The position numbers and the translations under genes are program-made. From Branchiostoma lanceolatum (Eukaryota; Chordata; Leptocardii; Amphioxiformes; Branchiostomatidae), in contig NC_089726.1 in the NCBI RefSeq assembly GCF_035083965.1, positions 67,001 to 131,000 of the forward strand: a stretch of DNA of 64,000 nucleotides. The letters run 5' to 3'. Shown in pieces: positions 1 to 12,000 of the stretch. Below the pieces are notes generated by a model. It was not told the origin of the DNA and did no database searches. It saw nothing but the letters and a program-made list of their open reading frames with translations. How positions within the stretch are numbered: the stretch's first letter is position 1; each line of letters begins with the position of its first letter.

Positions 1-3000
1 AGTCTGCATAATAACCTCAGCGAGTCTGTATAATAACCGCGGCGAGTCTGTATAATAACCACAGCGAGTCTGCATAATAACCACAGAGAGTCTGCATAAT
101 AACCGCGGCGAGTCTGCATAATAACCACAGAGAGTCTGCATAATAACCGCGGCGAGTCTGCATAATAACCACAGCGAGTCTGCATAATAACCACAGCGAG
201 TCTGCATAATAACCACAGCGAGTCTGCATAATAACCACAGAGAGTCTGCATAATAACCACAGAGAGTCTGCATAATAACCACAGCGAGTCTGCATAATAA
301 CCACAGCGAGTCTGCATAATAACCACAGAGAGTCTGCATAATAACCACAGCGAGTCTGCATAATAACCACAGCGAGTCTGCATAATAACCGCGGCAAGTC
401 TGCATAATAACCACAGCGAGTCTGCATAATAACCACAGCGAGTCTGCATAATAACCACAGCGAGTCTGCATAATAACCACAGCGAGTCTGCATAATAACC
501 ACAGCGAGTCTGCATAATAACCACAGCGAGTCTGCATAATAACCACAGCGAGTCTGCATAATAACCACAGCGAGTCTGTATAATAACCACATAGAGTCTG
601 CATAATAACCACAGCGAGTCTGCATAATAACCACAGCGAGTCTGTATAATAACCACATAGAGTCTGCATAATAACCACGGCGAGTCTGCATAATAACCAC
701 AGCGAGTCTGCATAATAACCACAGCGAGTCTGCATAATAACTACATAGAGTCTGCATAATAACCGCAGCGAGTCTGCATAATAACCACAGCGAGTCTGCA
801 TAATAACCACAGCGAGTCTGCATAATACCCACAGCGAGTCTGCATAATAACCACAGCGAGTCTGCATAATAACCGCAGTGAGTCTGCATAATAACCACAG
901 CGAGTCTGCATAATAACCACAGCGAGTCTGCATAATAACCACAGCGAGTCTGTATAATAACCACAGCGAGTCTGCATAATAACCACAGCGAGTCTGCATA
1001 ATAACCACAGCGAGTCTGCATAATAACTACATAGAGTCTGCATAATAACCACAGCGAGTCTGCATAATAACCACAGCGAGTCTGCATAATAACCGCAGCG
1101 AGTCTGTATAATAACCACAGCGAGTCTGCATAATAACCACAGCGAGTCTGCATAATAACCACATAGAGTCTGCATAATAACCACAGCGAGTCTGCATAAT
1201 AACCACAGCGAGTCTGCATAATAACCACAGCGAGTCTGCATAATAACCACAGCGAGTCTGCATAATAACCACATAGAGTCTGCATAATAACCACAGCGAG
1301 TCTGCATAATAACCACATAGAGTCTGTATAATAACCACAGCGAGTCTGCATAATAACCACAGCGAGTCTGCATAATAACCACAGCGAGTCTGCATAATAA
1401 CCACAGCGAGTCTGCATAATAACCACAGCGAGTCAGTATAATAACCACAGCGAGTCTGCATAATAACCACAGCGAGTCTGCATAATAACCGCAGCGAGTC
1501 TGTATAATACCCACAGCGAGTCTGCATAATAACCACAGCGAGTCTGCATAATAACCACAGCGAGTCTGCATAATAACCACAGCGAGTCTGCATAATAACC
1601 ACAGCGAGTCTGCATAATAACCGCAGCGAGTCTGTATAATAACCACAGCGAGTCTGCATAATAACCACAGCGAGTCTGCATAATAACCACAGCGAGTCTG
1701 TATAATAACCACAGCGAGTCTGCATAATAACCACAGCGAGTCTGTATAATACCCACAGCGAGTCTGCATAATAACCACAGCGAGTCTGCATAATAACCAC
1801 AGAGAGTCTGCATAATAACCGCGGCGAGTCTGCATAATAACCACAGAGAGTCTGCATAATAACCACAGCGAGTCTGCATAATAACCACAGCGAGTCTGCA
1901 TAATAACCACAGCGAGTCTGCATAATAACCACAGCGAGTCTGCATAATAACCACAGCGAGTCTGCATAATAACCACAGCGAGTCTGCATAATAACCACAG
2001 CGAGTCTGTATAATAACCACATAGAGTCTGCATAATAACCACAGCGAGTCTGCATAATAACCACAGCGAGTCTGCATAATAACCACAGCGAGTCTGCATA
2101 ATAACCACAGCGAGTCTGTATAATAACCACAGCGAGTCTGCATAATAACCACAGCGAGTCTGCATAATAACCGCAGCGAGTCTGTATAATACCCACAGCG
2201 AGTCTGCATAATAACCACAGCGAGTCTGCATAATAACCACAGAGAGTCTGCATAATAACCGCGGCGAGTCTGCATAATAACCACAGAGAGTCTGCATAAT
2301 AACCGCGGCGAGTCTGCATAATAACCACAGCGAGTCTGCATAATAACCACAGCGAGTCAGTATAATAACCACAGCGAGTCAGTATAATAACCACAGCGAG
2401 TCTGCATAATAACCACAGCGAGTCTGCATAATAACCGCAGCGAGTCTGTATAATACCCACAGCGAGTCTGCATAATAACCACAGCGAGTCTGCATAATAA
2501 CCACAGCGAGTCTGCATAATAACCACAGCGAGTCTGCATAATAACCGCAGCGAGTCTGCATAATAACCACAGCGAGTCTGTATAATAACCACAGCGAGTC
2601 TGCATAATAACCACAGCGAGTCTGCATAATAACCACAGCGAGTCTGCATAATAACCACAGCGAGTCTGCATAATAACCACATAGAGTCTGCATAATAACC
2701 ACAGCGAGTCTGTATAATAACCGCAGCGAGTCTGTATAATAACCACAGCGAGTCTGCATAATAACCACAGCGAGTCTGCATAATAACCACATAGAGTCTG
2801 TATAATAACCACAGCGAGTCTGCATAATAACCACAGCGAGTCTGCATAATAACCACAGCGAGTCTGCATAATAACCACAGCGAGTCTGTATAATAACCAC
2901 AGCGAGTCTGCATAATAACCACAGCGAGTCTGTATAATAACCACAGCGAGTCTGCATAATAACCACAGCGAGTCTGCATAATAACCACAGCGAGTCTGCA

Positions 3001-3823
3001 TAATAACCACAGCGAGTCTGCATAATAACCACAGCGAGTCTGCATAATAACCACATAGAGTCTGCATAATAACCACAGCGAGTCAGTATAATAACCACAG
3101 CGAGTCTGTATAATAACCACAGCGAGTCTGCATAATAACCACAGCGAGTCAGTATAATAACCGCAGCGAGTCTGTATAATAACCACAGCGAGTCTGCATA
3201 ATAACCACAGCGAGTCTGCATAATACCCACAGCGAGTCTGCATAATAACCACAGCGAGTCAGTATAATAACCGCAGCGAGTCTGTATAATAACCACAGCG
3301 AGTCTGCATAATAACCACAGCGAGTCTGCATAATACCCACAGCGAGTCTGCATAATAACCACAGCGAGTCTGTATAATAACCACAGCGAGTCTGCATAAT
3401 AACCACAGCGAGTCTGCATAATACCCACAGCGAGTCTGCATAATAACCACAGCGAGTCTGCATAATAACCGCAGTGAGTCTGCATAATAACCACAGCGAG
3501 TCTGCATAATAACCACAGCGAGTCTGCATAATAACCACAGCGAGTCTGTATAATAACCACAGCGAGTCTGCATAATAACCACAGCGAGTCTGCATAATAA
3601 CCACAGCGAGTCTGCATAATAACCACAGCGAGTCTGCATAATAACCACAGCGAGTCTGCATAATAACCACAGCGAGTCTGCATAATAACCACAGCGAGTC
3701 TGCATAATAACCACAGCGAGTCAGTATAATAACCACAGCGAGTCTGCATAATAACCACAGCGAGTCTGCATAATAACCACAGCGAGTCTGTATAATAACC
3801 ACAGCGAGTCTGTATAATACCCA
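1..3823. repeat. 22-bp minisatellite array, about 170 copies
   Basis: Head-to-tail copies of a 22-bp unit with core agtctgcataataaccacag. Variants include gcggcg, catagag and tgtataat forms. The array continues off the left edge and ends where the sequence changes to ccgcggaaaatg. Three units make 66 bp, so several frames stay open for hundreds of codons on the minus strand; these are repeat artefacts and not proteins. No exon was found next to it inside the window. Confidence 0.97.
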
Positions 3824-4047
3824 CCCCGCGGAAAATGTGCGGCGACTGCCACGCTCACTGCAGATTTATTGCAGAGCTCCACCCGGTGACGACATTTCAG
3901 CGCGCCAGATCGTAATCCCACCATTTGCGGAATAACAATTGTGCTCAATCGCATATCACGTCCCTGTAGACGCTCCATTGATTATAGTTAACTGCCTCAG
4001 GGGGATACCGGGTAGCTGTGACATGATAGGGCTATGGATGCGTTACA
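3824..4047. other. Short unique spacer between two arrays
   Basis: Non-repetitive sequence between the 22-bp and the 48-bp arrays. No gene, splice pattern or known element was recognised in it. Confidence 0.6.
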
Positions 4048-5150
4048 TTATAGTAACCGGGTAGCAGTAACGGTGCCGGCCGTGTCAATGCGTTAGACTG
4101 GTAACCGGGTAGCAGTAACGGCGCCGGCCGTGTCAATGCGTTAGACTGGTAGCCGGGTAGCAGTAACGGCGCCGGCCGTGTCAATGCGTTAGACTGGTAA
4201 CCGGGTAGCAGTAACGGCGCCGGCCGTGTCAATGCGTTAGACTGGTAGCCGGGTAGCAGTAACGGTGCCGGCCGTGTCAATGCGTTAGACTGGTAGCCGG
4301 GTAGCAGTAACGGTGCCGGCCGTGCCAATGCGTTAGACTGGTAGCCGGGTAGCAGTAATGGCGCCGGCCGTGTCAATGCGTTAGACTGGTAGCAGTAACG
4401 GCGCCGGCCGTGCCAATGCGTTAGACTGGTAGCCGGGTAGCAGTAACGGCGCCGGCCGTGTCAATGCGTTAGACTGGTAGCCGGGTAGCAGTAACGGCGC
4501 CGGCCGTGCCAATGCGTTACATTGGTAGCCGGGTAGCAGTAACGGTGCCGGCCGTGTCAATGCGTTAGACTGGTAGCCGGGTAGCAGTAACGGTGCCGGC
4601 CGTGCCAATGCGTTAGACTGGTAGCCGGGTAGCAGTAACGGCGCCGGCCGTGTCAATGCGTTAGACTGGTAGCCGGGTAGCAGTAACGGTGCCGGCCGTG
4701 CCAATGCGTTAGACTGGTAGCCGGGTAGCAGTAATGGCGCCGGCCGTGTCAATGCGTTAGACTGGTAGCAGTAACGGCGCCGGCCGTGCCAATGCGTTAG
4801 ACTGGTAGCCGGGTAGCAGTAACGGCGCCGGCCGTGTCAATGCGTTAGACTGGTAGCCGGGTAGCAGTAACGGCGCCGGCCGTGTCAATGCGTTAGACTG
4901 GTAGCCGGGTAGCAGTAATGGCGCCGGCCGTGTCAATGCGTTAGACTGGTAGCCGGGTAGCAGTAACGGCGCCGGCCGTGCCAATGCGTTAGACTGGTAG
5001 CCGGGTAGCAGTAACGGCGCCGGCCGTGTCAATGCGTTAGACTGGTAGCCGGGTAGCAGTAACGGCGCCGGCCGTGTCAATGCGTTAGACTGGTAGCCGG
5101 GTAGCAGTAATGGCGCCGGCCGTGTCAATGTGTTGCTGGTAGCGTGCGTA
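4048..5150. repeat. 48-bp minisatellite array, about 23 copies
   Basis: GC-rich 48-bp unit with core aacggcgccggccgtgtcaa followed by tgcgttagactggtagccgg. Two units have lost about 11 bp (near 4381 and 4757). Because 48 is a multiple of three the minus strand reads as an open 16-residue repeat, but nothing around it supports translation. A further copy at about 5456-5515 continues the array beyond the SINE inserted at 5140-5455. Confidence 0.95.
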
Positions 5151-5455
5151 GTCCAGTGGTTAGCGATCTTGCCTCTGGAACTAGAAGCCCCGGGTTCGAT
5201 CCCGGCTGTGTCGCTCACCCGACATGCACGCTACCGTTAAAGATCGCAGTCCTTAGGACGGGACGTTAAGCCGTGGTCCACTGTTCATTGTGCTTGTCGA
5301 AAAGAGCTAGGGGAATTTCCCCGGTACAATGAACCTGTAAATACTGTACATAGCGTCTGTCTTCTCTGTCACGACCAGTGGAAGAGTAGCTCATCTGTTC
5401 ATTGAGTTCATTTGAGCTAAACTGGTTCGAGATCCCTTTCCTTTCCTTTCCTTTG
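5140..5455 (+). mobile_element. tRNA-derived SINE inserted in the 48-bp array
   Basis: The head carries a pol III A-box-like stretch (tagtccagtggttagcg, about 5149-5165) and a perfect-looking B box (ggttcgatccc, about 5193-5203), spaced as in tRNA. A roughly 220-bp unrelated body follows, and the element ends in a short (ccttt)n tail at about 5433-5455. Array sequence resumes directly after the tail, so the element jumped into an existing minisatellite. The target-site duplication cannot be read with certainty because both flanks are repeats. A functional tRNA gene is unlikely because the region after the B box does not close an acceptor stem. Confidence 0.8.
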
Positions 5456-5515
5456 TTAGACTGGTAGCCGGGTAGCAGTAACGGCGCCGGCCGTGTCAAT
5501 GCGTTAGGTTGGTAA
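5456..5515. repeat. Residual copy of the 48-bp array
   Basis: One unit of the 48-bp repeat lies on the far side of the SINE and shows that the array was continuous before the insertion. Confidence 0.9.
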
Positions 5516-5791
5516 CAGTTGCGACAGGTCTAATACAAATTAAATAACAGCATGGTTACTGGCAGCAAAGCTTACCCGCATTATATTATATATTCTACTA
5601 AGTGTAGGCACAGCACTATAATGTTATTACAACTCCAAGACCTCAAGTGTTCTCAGAACACAGCAGTTTCCATGTTTGAATTATTAGCAACCGCAGCTGC
5701 AGCCCACAGGTTTATATCAGCAGTTCTATAATCTCAGTCAGCCTGCAGTGTTCCCGCCTATCTGGCCCATTCCCACTCCCGTCACGTCCTT
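5516..5791. other. Unique AT-rich spacer, nothing recognised
   Basis: Non-repetitive sequence between the 48-bp array remnant and the Tc1-like element. No open frame, RNA gene or repeat of note was found. Confidence 0.55.
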
Positions 5792-7023
5792 ATAAACTAC
5801 GCACAAAAAGTTCGGAAACTTAACTTTGGTCGATCATATTTCCGTTATTTTTTTACCGATTTCAATGTATTACATATCATTTAAAATCTTTTTCGATTTC
5901 CTTTCCCATGATGCCAAACTTATTGTGATTGCGAGTTCATGAAACGAGCATTAGGCCTGCTAAAGTGAGTGGGTCGAAGAAATAAAGTGCCCAGATTACC
6001 ATACTATAGTCAAACATGCTATTCCGTACATATTCTTCTGTTGATATTGACTTCTGTACGAGGGTATTGTGAAAAATCAACAAGAATAAACGAGACATAT
6101 TCATGAAAGCTAAGTTTATTCTTTATCAAAACCAACAATCTGTCTTAGTAACGGCCGGGTTAGCAATGAGTCTTAGCAACGGGTGGCCCAACCACGCGCT
6201 GTCACTACAGCACGGCACCTCCTCCTCATACTCGTCACCAGTCGCGCAATGCGATGCTGTGGGATAGCGTCCCATTCCTCCACCAGCAGTCGTCATAGGT
6301 CAGCTAGCGTTGTTCTCTCGGTCACTCTTGCACGGACAGCTCGCCCAAACTGATCCCATAGATGTTCGATGGGGTCCGGGCTCTTAGAGGGCCACTCCAT
6401 CCTCTCTACACCTGCATGCTGGAGATGGTCTGCGATTATCCCTCCCCGGTGTGGACGGGCGTTATCATCTTGCAGCAAGGCAGTCGGCCCCATGTTATGG
6501 AGGAAAGGGATGGCCACCGGATCAAGTAGTGTGTCACGATATCTTTCTGCATTGAGGGTTCCTGGTACAATGTCAAGTCTTGTCTTTCCCCTGGAGGTAA
6601 TGCCTCCCCATACCATGACGCTGACACCACCAAATGCTGTGGTGTAAACAATTGGATCGATGTGCTAAAAATAACCTTGGATGTTCTGTGTGCTAGAAAT
6701 AACCTTGGATGGTCTGTGTTCTAGGGATAACCTTAGAACCCGGGGAAACAATATATTGAATCATCATCCGCGCCCATGCCGATAGGATGTCACAGCGCGC
6801 GTATGACACCAAAAGGGAATTTTGGGCACTTTTTCTCTGTGACCCACTCACGTTATTAGTCCTGGTACTTGTTCCGTGGGTTTTCAATCACAATAAGTTT
6901 GGTATCATAGAAAAGGGAATTACATAAGCTTTATGATGATATACAATGCATTAAAATCGGTAAAAATACAACGGAGATATGATCAACCAAAGTTAAGTTT
7001 CCGAACTTTTTGTGCGTAGTTTA
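5792..7023 (-). mobile_element. Decayed Tc1/mariner-type transposon with long inverted repeats
   Basis: The ends are inverted copies: aaactacgcacaaaaagttc at about 5795 is mirrored by gaactttttgtgcgtagttt at about 7004-7023. The similarity extends inward about 200 bp on each side (including an aaacttattgtgattg core and its mirror), like the long terminal repeats of IR/DR-type Tc1 elements. TA-rich dinucleotides flank both ends, as expected for this superfamily. The interior holds a broken transposase on the minus strand. A small duplicated patch containing aataaccttggatg lies at 6668-6715. The element is dead. Confidence 0.85.
6293..6651 (-). pseudogene. Tc1-like transposase remnant
   Basis: The minus-strand translation contains FGGVSVMVWGGI, then LNAERYRDTLL, LLQDDNARPH and WPSKSPDPIEHLWDQ. 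These are the order and wording of the C-terminal half of Tc1-family DDE transposases. The second catalytic Asp sits in the QDDNARPH block and the third acidic residue in the PIEHLWD block. The usual SPDLNPIEHLWD block has lost residues between SPD and PIE. The N-terminal helix-turn-helix half and the first catalytic Asp are missing, and no start codon in a sensible place precedes the fragment. It is therefore a truncated relic inside the inverted-repeat element. Confidence 0.85.
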
Positions 7024-7209
7024 TTATATTACGCTGCCGAATTCTCCCCACGTCCGCTCCTACAGCGAACCCATGACGTGATGGATGGCCCGTACAGGCC
7101 GCTCTCACCAGCGGAACCATCACGTAGCGTAACGAGCGCCGCCGGCTCCTGCTGTGACGTCACGCAGCGTAATGGGCACGGCTGGCTCCTGTTGTGACGT
7201 TAAATCATC

Positions 7210-9560
7210 AGGACAAGGAAACGGGACCCGCACAGAATAAAGATGGGCTATCGCCGTGCGTCAGGTACACGGAATAAAGGTGGGGCTATCCTTGTGCGTC
7301 AGGTACACGGAATAAAGGTGGGGCTATCGCCGTGCGTCAGGTACACGGAATAAAGGTGGGGCTATCGCCGTGCGTCAGGTACACGGAATAAAGGTGGGGC
7401 TATCGCCGTGCGTCAGGTACACGGAATAAAGGTGGGGCTATCGCCGTGCGTCAGGTACACGGAATGAAGACGGGGATATCGTGGTGCGTCAGGTACACGG
7501 AATAAAGGTGGGGATATCGCCGTGCGTCAGGTAGACGGAATAAAGGTGGGGCTGTCGCCGTGCGTCAGGTACACGGAATAAAGTCGGGGCTGTCGCCGTG
7601 CGTCAGGTACACGGAATAAAGGTGGGGATATCGCCGTGCGTCAGCTACACGGAATAAAGGTGGGGCTATCGCCGTGCGTCAGGTACACGGAATGAAGACG
7701 GGGATATCGTGGTGCGTCAGGTACACAGAATGAAGGTGGGCTGTCGCCGTGCGTCAGGTACACGGAATGAAGACGGGGATATCGTGGTGCGTCAGGTACA
7801 CGGAATAAAGGTGGGGATATCGCCGTGCGTCAGGTAGACGGAATAAAGGTGGGGCTGTCGCCGTGCGTCAGGTACACGGAATAAAGGTGGGGATATCGCC
7901 GTGCGTCAGGTAGACGGAATAAAGGTGGGGCTATCGCCGTGCGTCAGGTACACGGAATGAAGACGGGGATATCGTGGTGCGTCAGGTACACGGAATAAAG
8001 GTGGGGATATCGTGGTGCGTCAGGTACACGGAATAAAGGTGGGGCTATCGCCGTGCGTCAGGTACACGGAATAAAGGTGGGGCTATCGCCGTGCGTCAGG
8101 TACACGGAATGAAGACGGGGATATCGTGGTGCGTCAGGTACACGGAATAAAGGTGGGGATATCGCCGTGCGTCAGGTAGACGGAATAAAGGTGGGGCTGT
8201 CGCCGTGCGTCAGGTAGACGGAATAAAGTCGGGGCTGTCGCCGTGCGTCAGGTACACGGAATAAAGGTGGGGCTATCGCCGTGCGTCAGGTACACGGAAT
8301 AAAGGTGGGGCTATCGCCGTGCGTCAGGTACACGGAATAAATGTGGGCTATCGCCTTGCGTCAGGTACACAGAATAAAGGTGGGGATATCCTTGTGCGTC
8401 AGGTACACGGAATAAAGGTGGGGATATCGCCGTGCGTCAGGTGCACGGAATAAAGGTGGGGCTATCGCCGTGCGTCAGGTACACGGAATAAAGGTGGGGC
8501 TATCCTTGTGCGTCAGCTACACGGAATAAAGGTGGGGATATCGCCGTGCGTCAGGTACACGGAATAAAGGTGGGGCTATCGCCGTGCGTCAGGTACACGG
8601 AATAAAGGTGGGGCTATCGCCGTGCGTCAGGTACACGGAATAAAGGTGGGGCTATCGCCGTGCGTCAGGTACACGGAATAAAGGTGGGGCTATCGCCGTG
8701 CGTCAGGTACACGGAATAAATGTGGGCTATCGCCTTGCGTCAGGTACACAGAATAAAGGTGGGGATATCCTTGTGCGTCAGGTACACGGAATAAAGGTGG
8801 GGATATCGCCGTGCGTCAGGTGCACGGAATAAAGGTGGGGCTATCGCCGTGCGTCAGGTACACGGAATAAAGGTGGGGCTATCCTTGTGCGTCAGCTACA
8901 CGGAATAAAGGTGGGGATATCGCCGTGCGTCAGGTACACGGAATAAAGGTGGGGCTATCGCCGTGCGTCAGGTACACGGAATAAAGGTGGGGCTATCGCC
9001 GTGCGTCAGGTACACGGAATGAAGACGGGGATATCGTGGTGCGTCAGGTACACAGAATGAAGGTGGGCTGTCGCCGTGCGTCAGGTACACGGAATGAAGA
9101 CGGGGATATCGTGGTGCGTCAGGTACACGGAATAAAGGTGGGGATATCGCCGTGCGTCAGGTAGACGGAATAAAGGTGGGGCTATCGCCGTGCGTCAGGT
9201 ACACGGAATAAAGGTGGGGATATCGCCGTGCGTCAGGTACACGGAATAAAGGTGGGGCTGTCGCCGTGCGTCAGGTACACGGAATAAAGTCGGGGCTGTC
9301 GCCGTGCGTCAGGTACACGGAATAAAGGTGGGGATATCGCCGTGCGTCAGGTAGACGGAATAAAGGTGGGGCTATCGCCGTGCGTCAGGTTCACGGAATA
9401 AAGGTGGGGCTATTGCCGTGCGTCAGGTACACGGAATAAAGGTGGGGATATCACCGTGCGTCAGCTACACGGAATAAAGGTGGGGATATCACCGTGCGTC
9501 AGCTACACGGAATAAAGGTGGGGCTGTCGCCGTGCGTCAGGTACACAGAATGAAGACGGG
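7210..9560. repeat. 38-bp minisatellite array, about 60 copies
   Basis: Unit of 38 bp with core cacggaataaaggtgggg followed by ctatcgccgtgcgtcaggta. Unit subtypes (gaagacggggatatcgtgg, gtagacgg, tatccttgtgcg) recur in the same order at about 8337 and 8716, roughly ten units apart, so part of the array has duplicated as multi-unit blocks. No coding exon adjoins it. Confidence 0.95.
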
Positions 9561-9764
9561 GCTATTCTGGTGTTCCAGAGGCGGATTCTACAGCCTGACC
9601 GCTGCAGTGCTATATTATGTAGCGAGCCCTAAAAGCTGCCCAAAGCGTCCTCCTGGACCTCGTAATGATTTTTCGAATCCTTCACAATTGACAGAGATTG
9701 ATCTTCTGAACCTAAGTGTCGGCATGTATTCGTTCCAGGAAGCTGCAAACGGTCGATTATGCCG
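9561..9764. other. Unique spacer between arrays
   Basis: Non-repetitive sequence with an open frame running in from the preceding array. No recognisable protein similarity and no convincing splice pattern. Confidence 0.5.
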
Positions 9765-10660
9765 TTACAACGCCCTACTTCATGTCCGCCGTTACAACGC
9801 CCTACTTCATGACTCCGCCGTTACAGCGCCCTACTTCATGTCCCACCCTTACAGCGCCCTACTTCATGTCCCACCCTTACAGCGCCCTACTTCATGTCCC
9901 ACCCTTACAGCGCCCTACTTCATGTCCCATCGTTACAGCGCCCTACAGCACATACTTCATGTCCCACTGTTACAGCGCCCTACAGCACATACTTCATGTC
10001 CCACCGTTACAGCGCCCTTCTGAACATACCCCTTGTCGCACCGTTACAGCGCCCTACAGCACATACTTCATGTCGCACCGTTACAGCGCCCTACAGCACA
10101 TACTTCATGTCCCACCGTTACAGCGCCCTACTTCATGTCCCACCCTTACAGCGCCCTACAGCACATACTTCATGTCCCACCGTTACAGCGCCCTTCTGAA
10201 CATACCCCTTGTCGCACCGTTACAGCGCCCTACAGCACATACTTCATGTCGCACCGTTACAGCGCCCTACAGCACATACTTCATGTCCCACCGTTACAGC
10301 GCCCTACTTCATGTCCCACCCTTACAGCGCCCTACTTTATGTCCCACCGTTACAGCGCCCTACAGCACATACTTCATGTCCCACCGTTACAGCGCCCTTC
10401 TGAACATACCCCTTGTCGCACCGTTACAGCGCCCTACAGCACATACTTCGTGTCCCACCGTTACAGCGCCCTACAGCACATACTTCGTGTCCCACCGTTA
10501 CAGCGCCCTACAGCACATTTTTCACAGCACACCTATACAGCGCCCTGCAGCACATACATCATGTCCCACCGTTACAGCGCCCTACAGCACATACTTCATG
10601 TCCCACCGTTACAGCGCCCTTTTGAACATACCCCTTGTCGCACCGTTACATCGTTCTTAT
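9765..10660. repeat. Minisatellite of 24- and 37-bp units
   Basis: Copies of ttacagcgccctacttcatg and a longer form with an added cagcacatacttcatgtccc segment. Overlapping plus-strand open frames of up to 335 codons cross this block; they are low-complexity frames of the repeat and lack any recognisable domain. Confidence 0.93.
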
Positions 10661-11004
10661 TGCGCATTACAGCGCCCTACACATACGGGAAGAACACAGT
10701 GGACTACTACTGCACGTACTTAAGGCTTGTGGACCCACAGTGGACTACTACTGCACGTACGTAAAGCTTGTGGACCCTTGTGACATGAGTTTATCAGTTT
10801 TGCTTCCTGCACTTTACGGCGCTCCGCAGTCATGTATTTGGAAGGGGTGTTTCCGTATTTTATTGGATTTCGCAAATATTTCACTTCTGACTTGTACAGG
10901 ATGCAAAACAGATATCAATTTATATACTAATTTCAGTAGTTACAGTATGATATGTGGCTATTTACACAGTGGATGGTAGATACTTCATTAATGCAAGGCA
11001 GATG
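10661..11004. other. Mostly unique spacer with one small direct duplication
   Basis: A duplication containing cagtggactactactgcacg lies at about 10698 and 10738. The rest is unique and AT-rich. No gene was recognised. Confidence 0.55.
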
Positions 11005-11680
11005 CACTCAACACTGGCGCTGAGCTGGACTACAGATATAGTCATGCGCACTAGAGCTGAGCTGGACTACAGATACAGTCATGCGCACAAGAGCTGAGCT
11101 GGACTACAGATACAGTCATGCGCACTAGAGCTGAGCTGGACTACAGATACTGTCATGAACACTAGAGATGAGCTAAACTAGTACAGATACAGTCATGAAC
11201 ACTAAAGATGAGCGAAACTACTACAAATACAATCATGAACACTACAGTTGAGTTAAGCTGAACGACAGATACAGTCATGCGTACTACAGCTGAGCTGGAC
11301 TACAGATACAGTCATGCGCACTAGAGCTGAGCTAAACTAGTACAGATACAGTCATGCGCACTAGAGCTGAGCTGGACTACACATACAGTCATGCGCACTA
11401 CAGCCGACTTGGACTCCAGATACAGTCATGCGCACTACAGCTGAGCGAAACTACTACAAATACAGTCATGAGCACTACACTGTTGTGTTTAGCTGAACGA
11501 CAGATACAGTCATGCGTACTACAGCTGAGCTGGACTACAGATACACTCATGAACACTACAGCTGAGCTAGATTACTACAGATACACTCATGAACACTACA
11601 GCTGAGCTAGATTACTACAGATATAGTCATGAACACTAGAGTTGTTAAACTAAGCCGGACTAAAGATACAGTCATGAACA
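11005..11680. repeat. About 37-bp minisatellite array, diverged
   Basis: Unit core ctggactacagatacagtca followed by tgcgcactagagctgag, about 18 diverged copies with small indels. Nothing suggests it is coding. Confidence 0.9.
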
Positions 11681-11749
11681 TTTTTTATCACGGAATCCTC
11701 AAATTTCTGACTGTAGAACAGTATTTTGACGGCAAAGTGATCTATGCGA

Positions 11750-12000
11750 TTTTCGTACAGTGCCTTTTTGACAGAAGATCCAATGCCCAGAACTTGTGTT
11801 TTTACAGTGCCATTTTTGACGGAGAGGTCCGGTGCCCAGTACAGAGGTCGGTCCGTTTTTACTGAGCCTTTTTGACAGAGAGGTGCGGAGCCCATTACAG
11901 AGGTCGGTGCATTAATTTTACTGAGCCTTTTTGACGGCCAGGTCCGGAGCCCAGGACCGTTTTTACTGAGCCTTTTTGACGGCCAGGTCCGGAGCCCAGT
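11750..12000. repeat. Degenerate repeat that includes the 3' end of the Kv4-like gene
   Basis: Copies of gagcctttttgacggccagg / tccggagcccag (plus strand) lie at about 11756, 11805, 11865, 11922 and 11966. Read on the minus strand the unit contains the final codons and stop (…WAPDLAVKKAQ-stop) of the channel gene whose reading frame ends at 11963. The coding end is thus the outermost unit of a small 3' array, the same pattern seen at splice sites elsewhere in this window. Confidence 0.85.

Noticed and set aside
17..3978. Long minus-strand frames of MQTRCGYYADSLWLLCRLAV-type repeats
   Set aside because: All three frames of the same strand are open with the same peptide, which is the signature of a short-unit array (3 x 22 = 66 bp), not of a gene.
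5149..5225. Functional tRNA gene on the plus strand
   Set aside because: The B box is good, but the sequence continues into a SINE body with a ccttt tail and no closing acceptor stem.
1..9560. CRISPR-like arrays
   Set aside because: The repeats are directly adjacent without unique spacers, the units vary by point changes, no cas genes are present, and the window is clearly animal DNA.
9532..10979. Overlapping plus-strand frames of up to 335 codons
   Set aside because: Repeat translations of the 24/37-bp array in all frames; no domain and no splice context.
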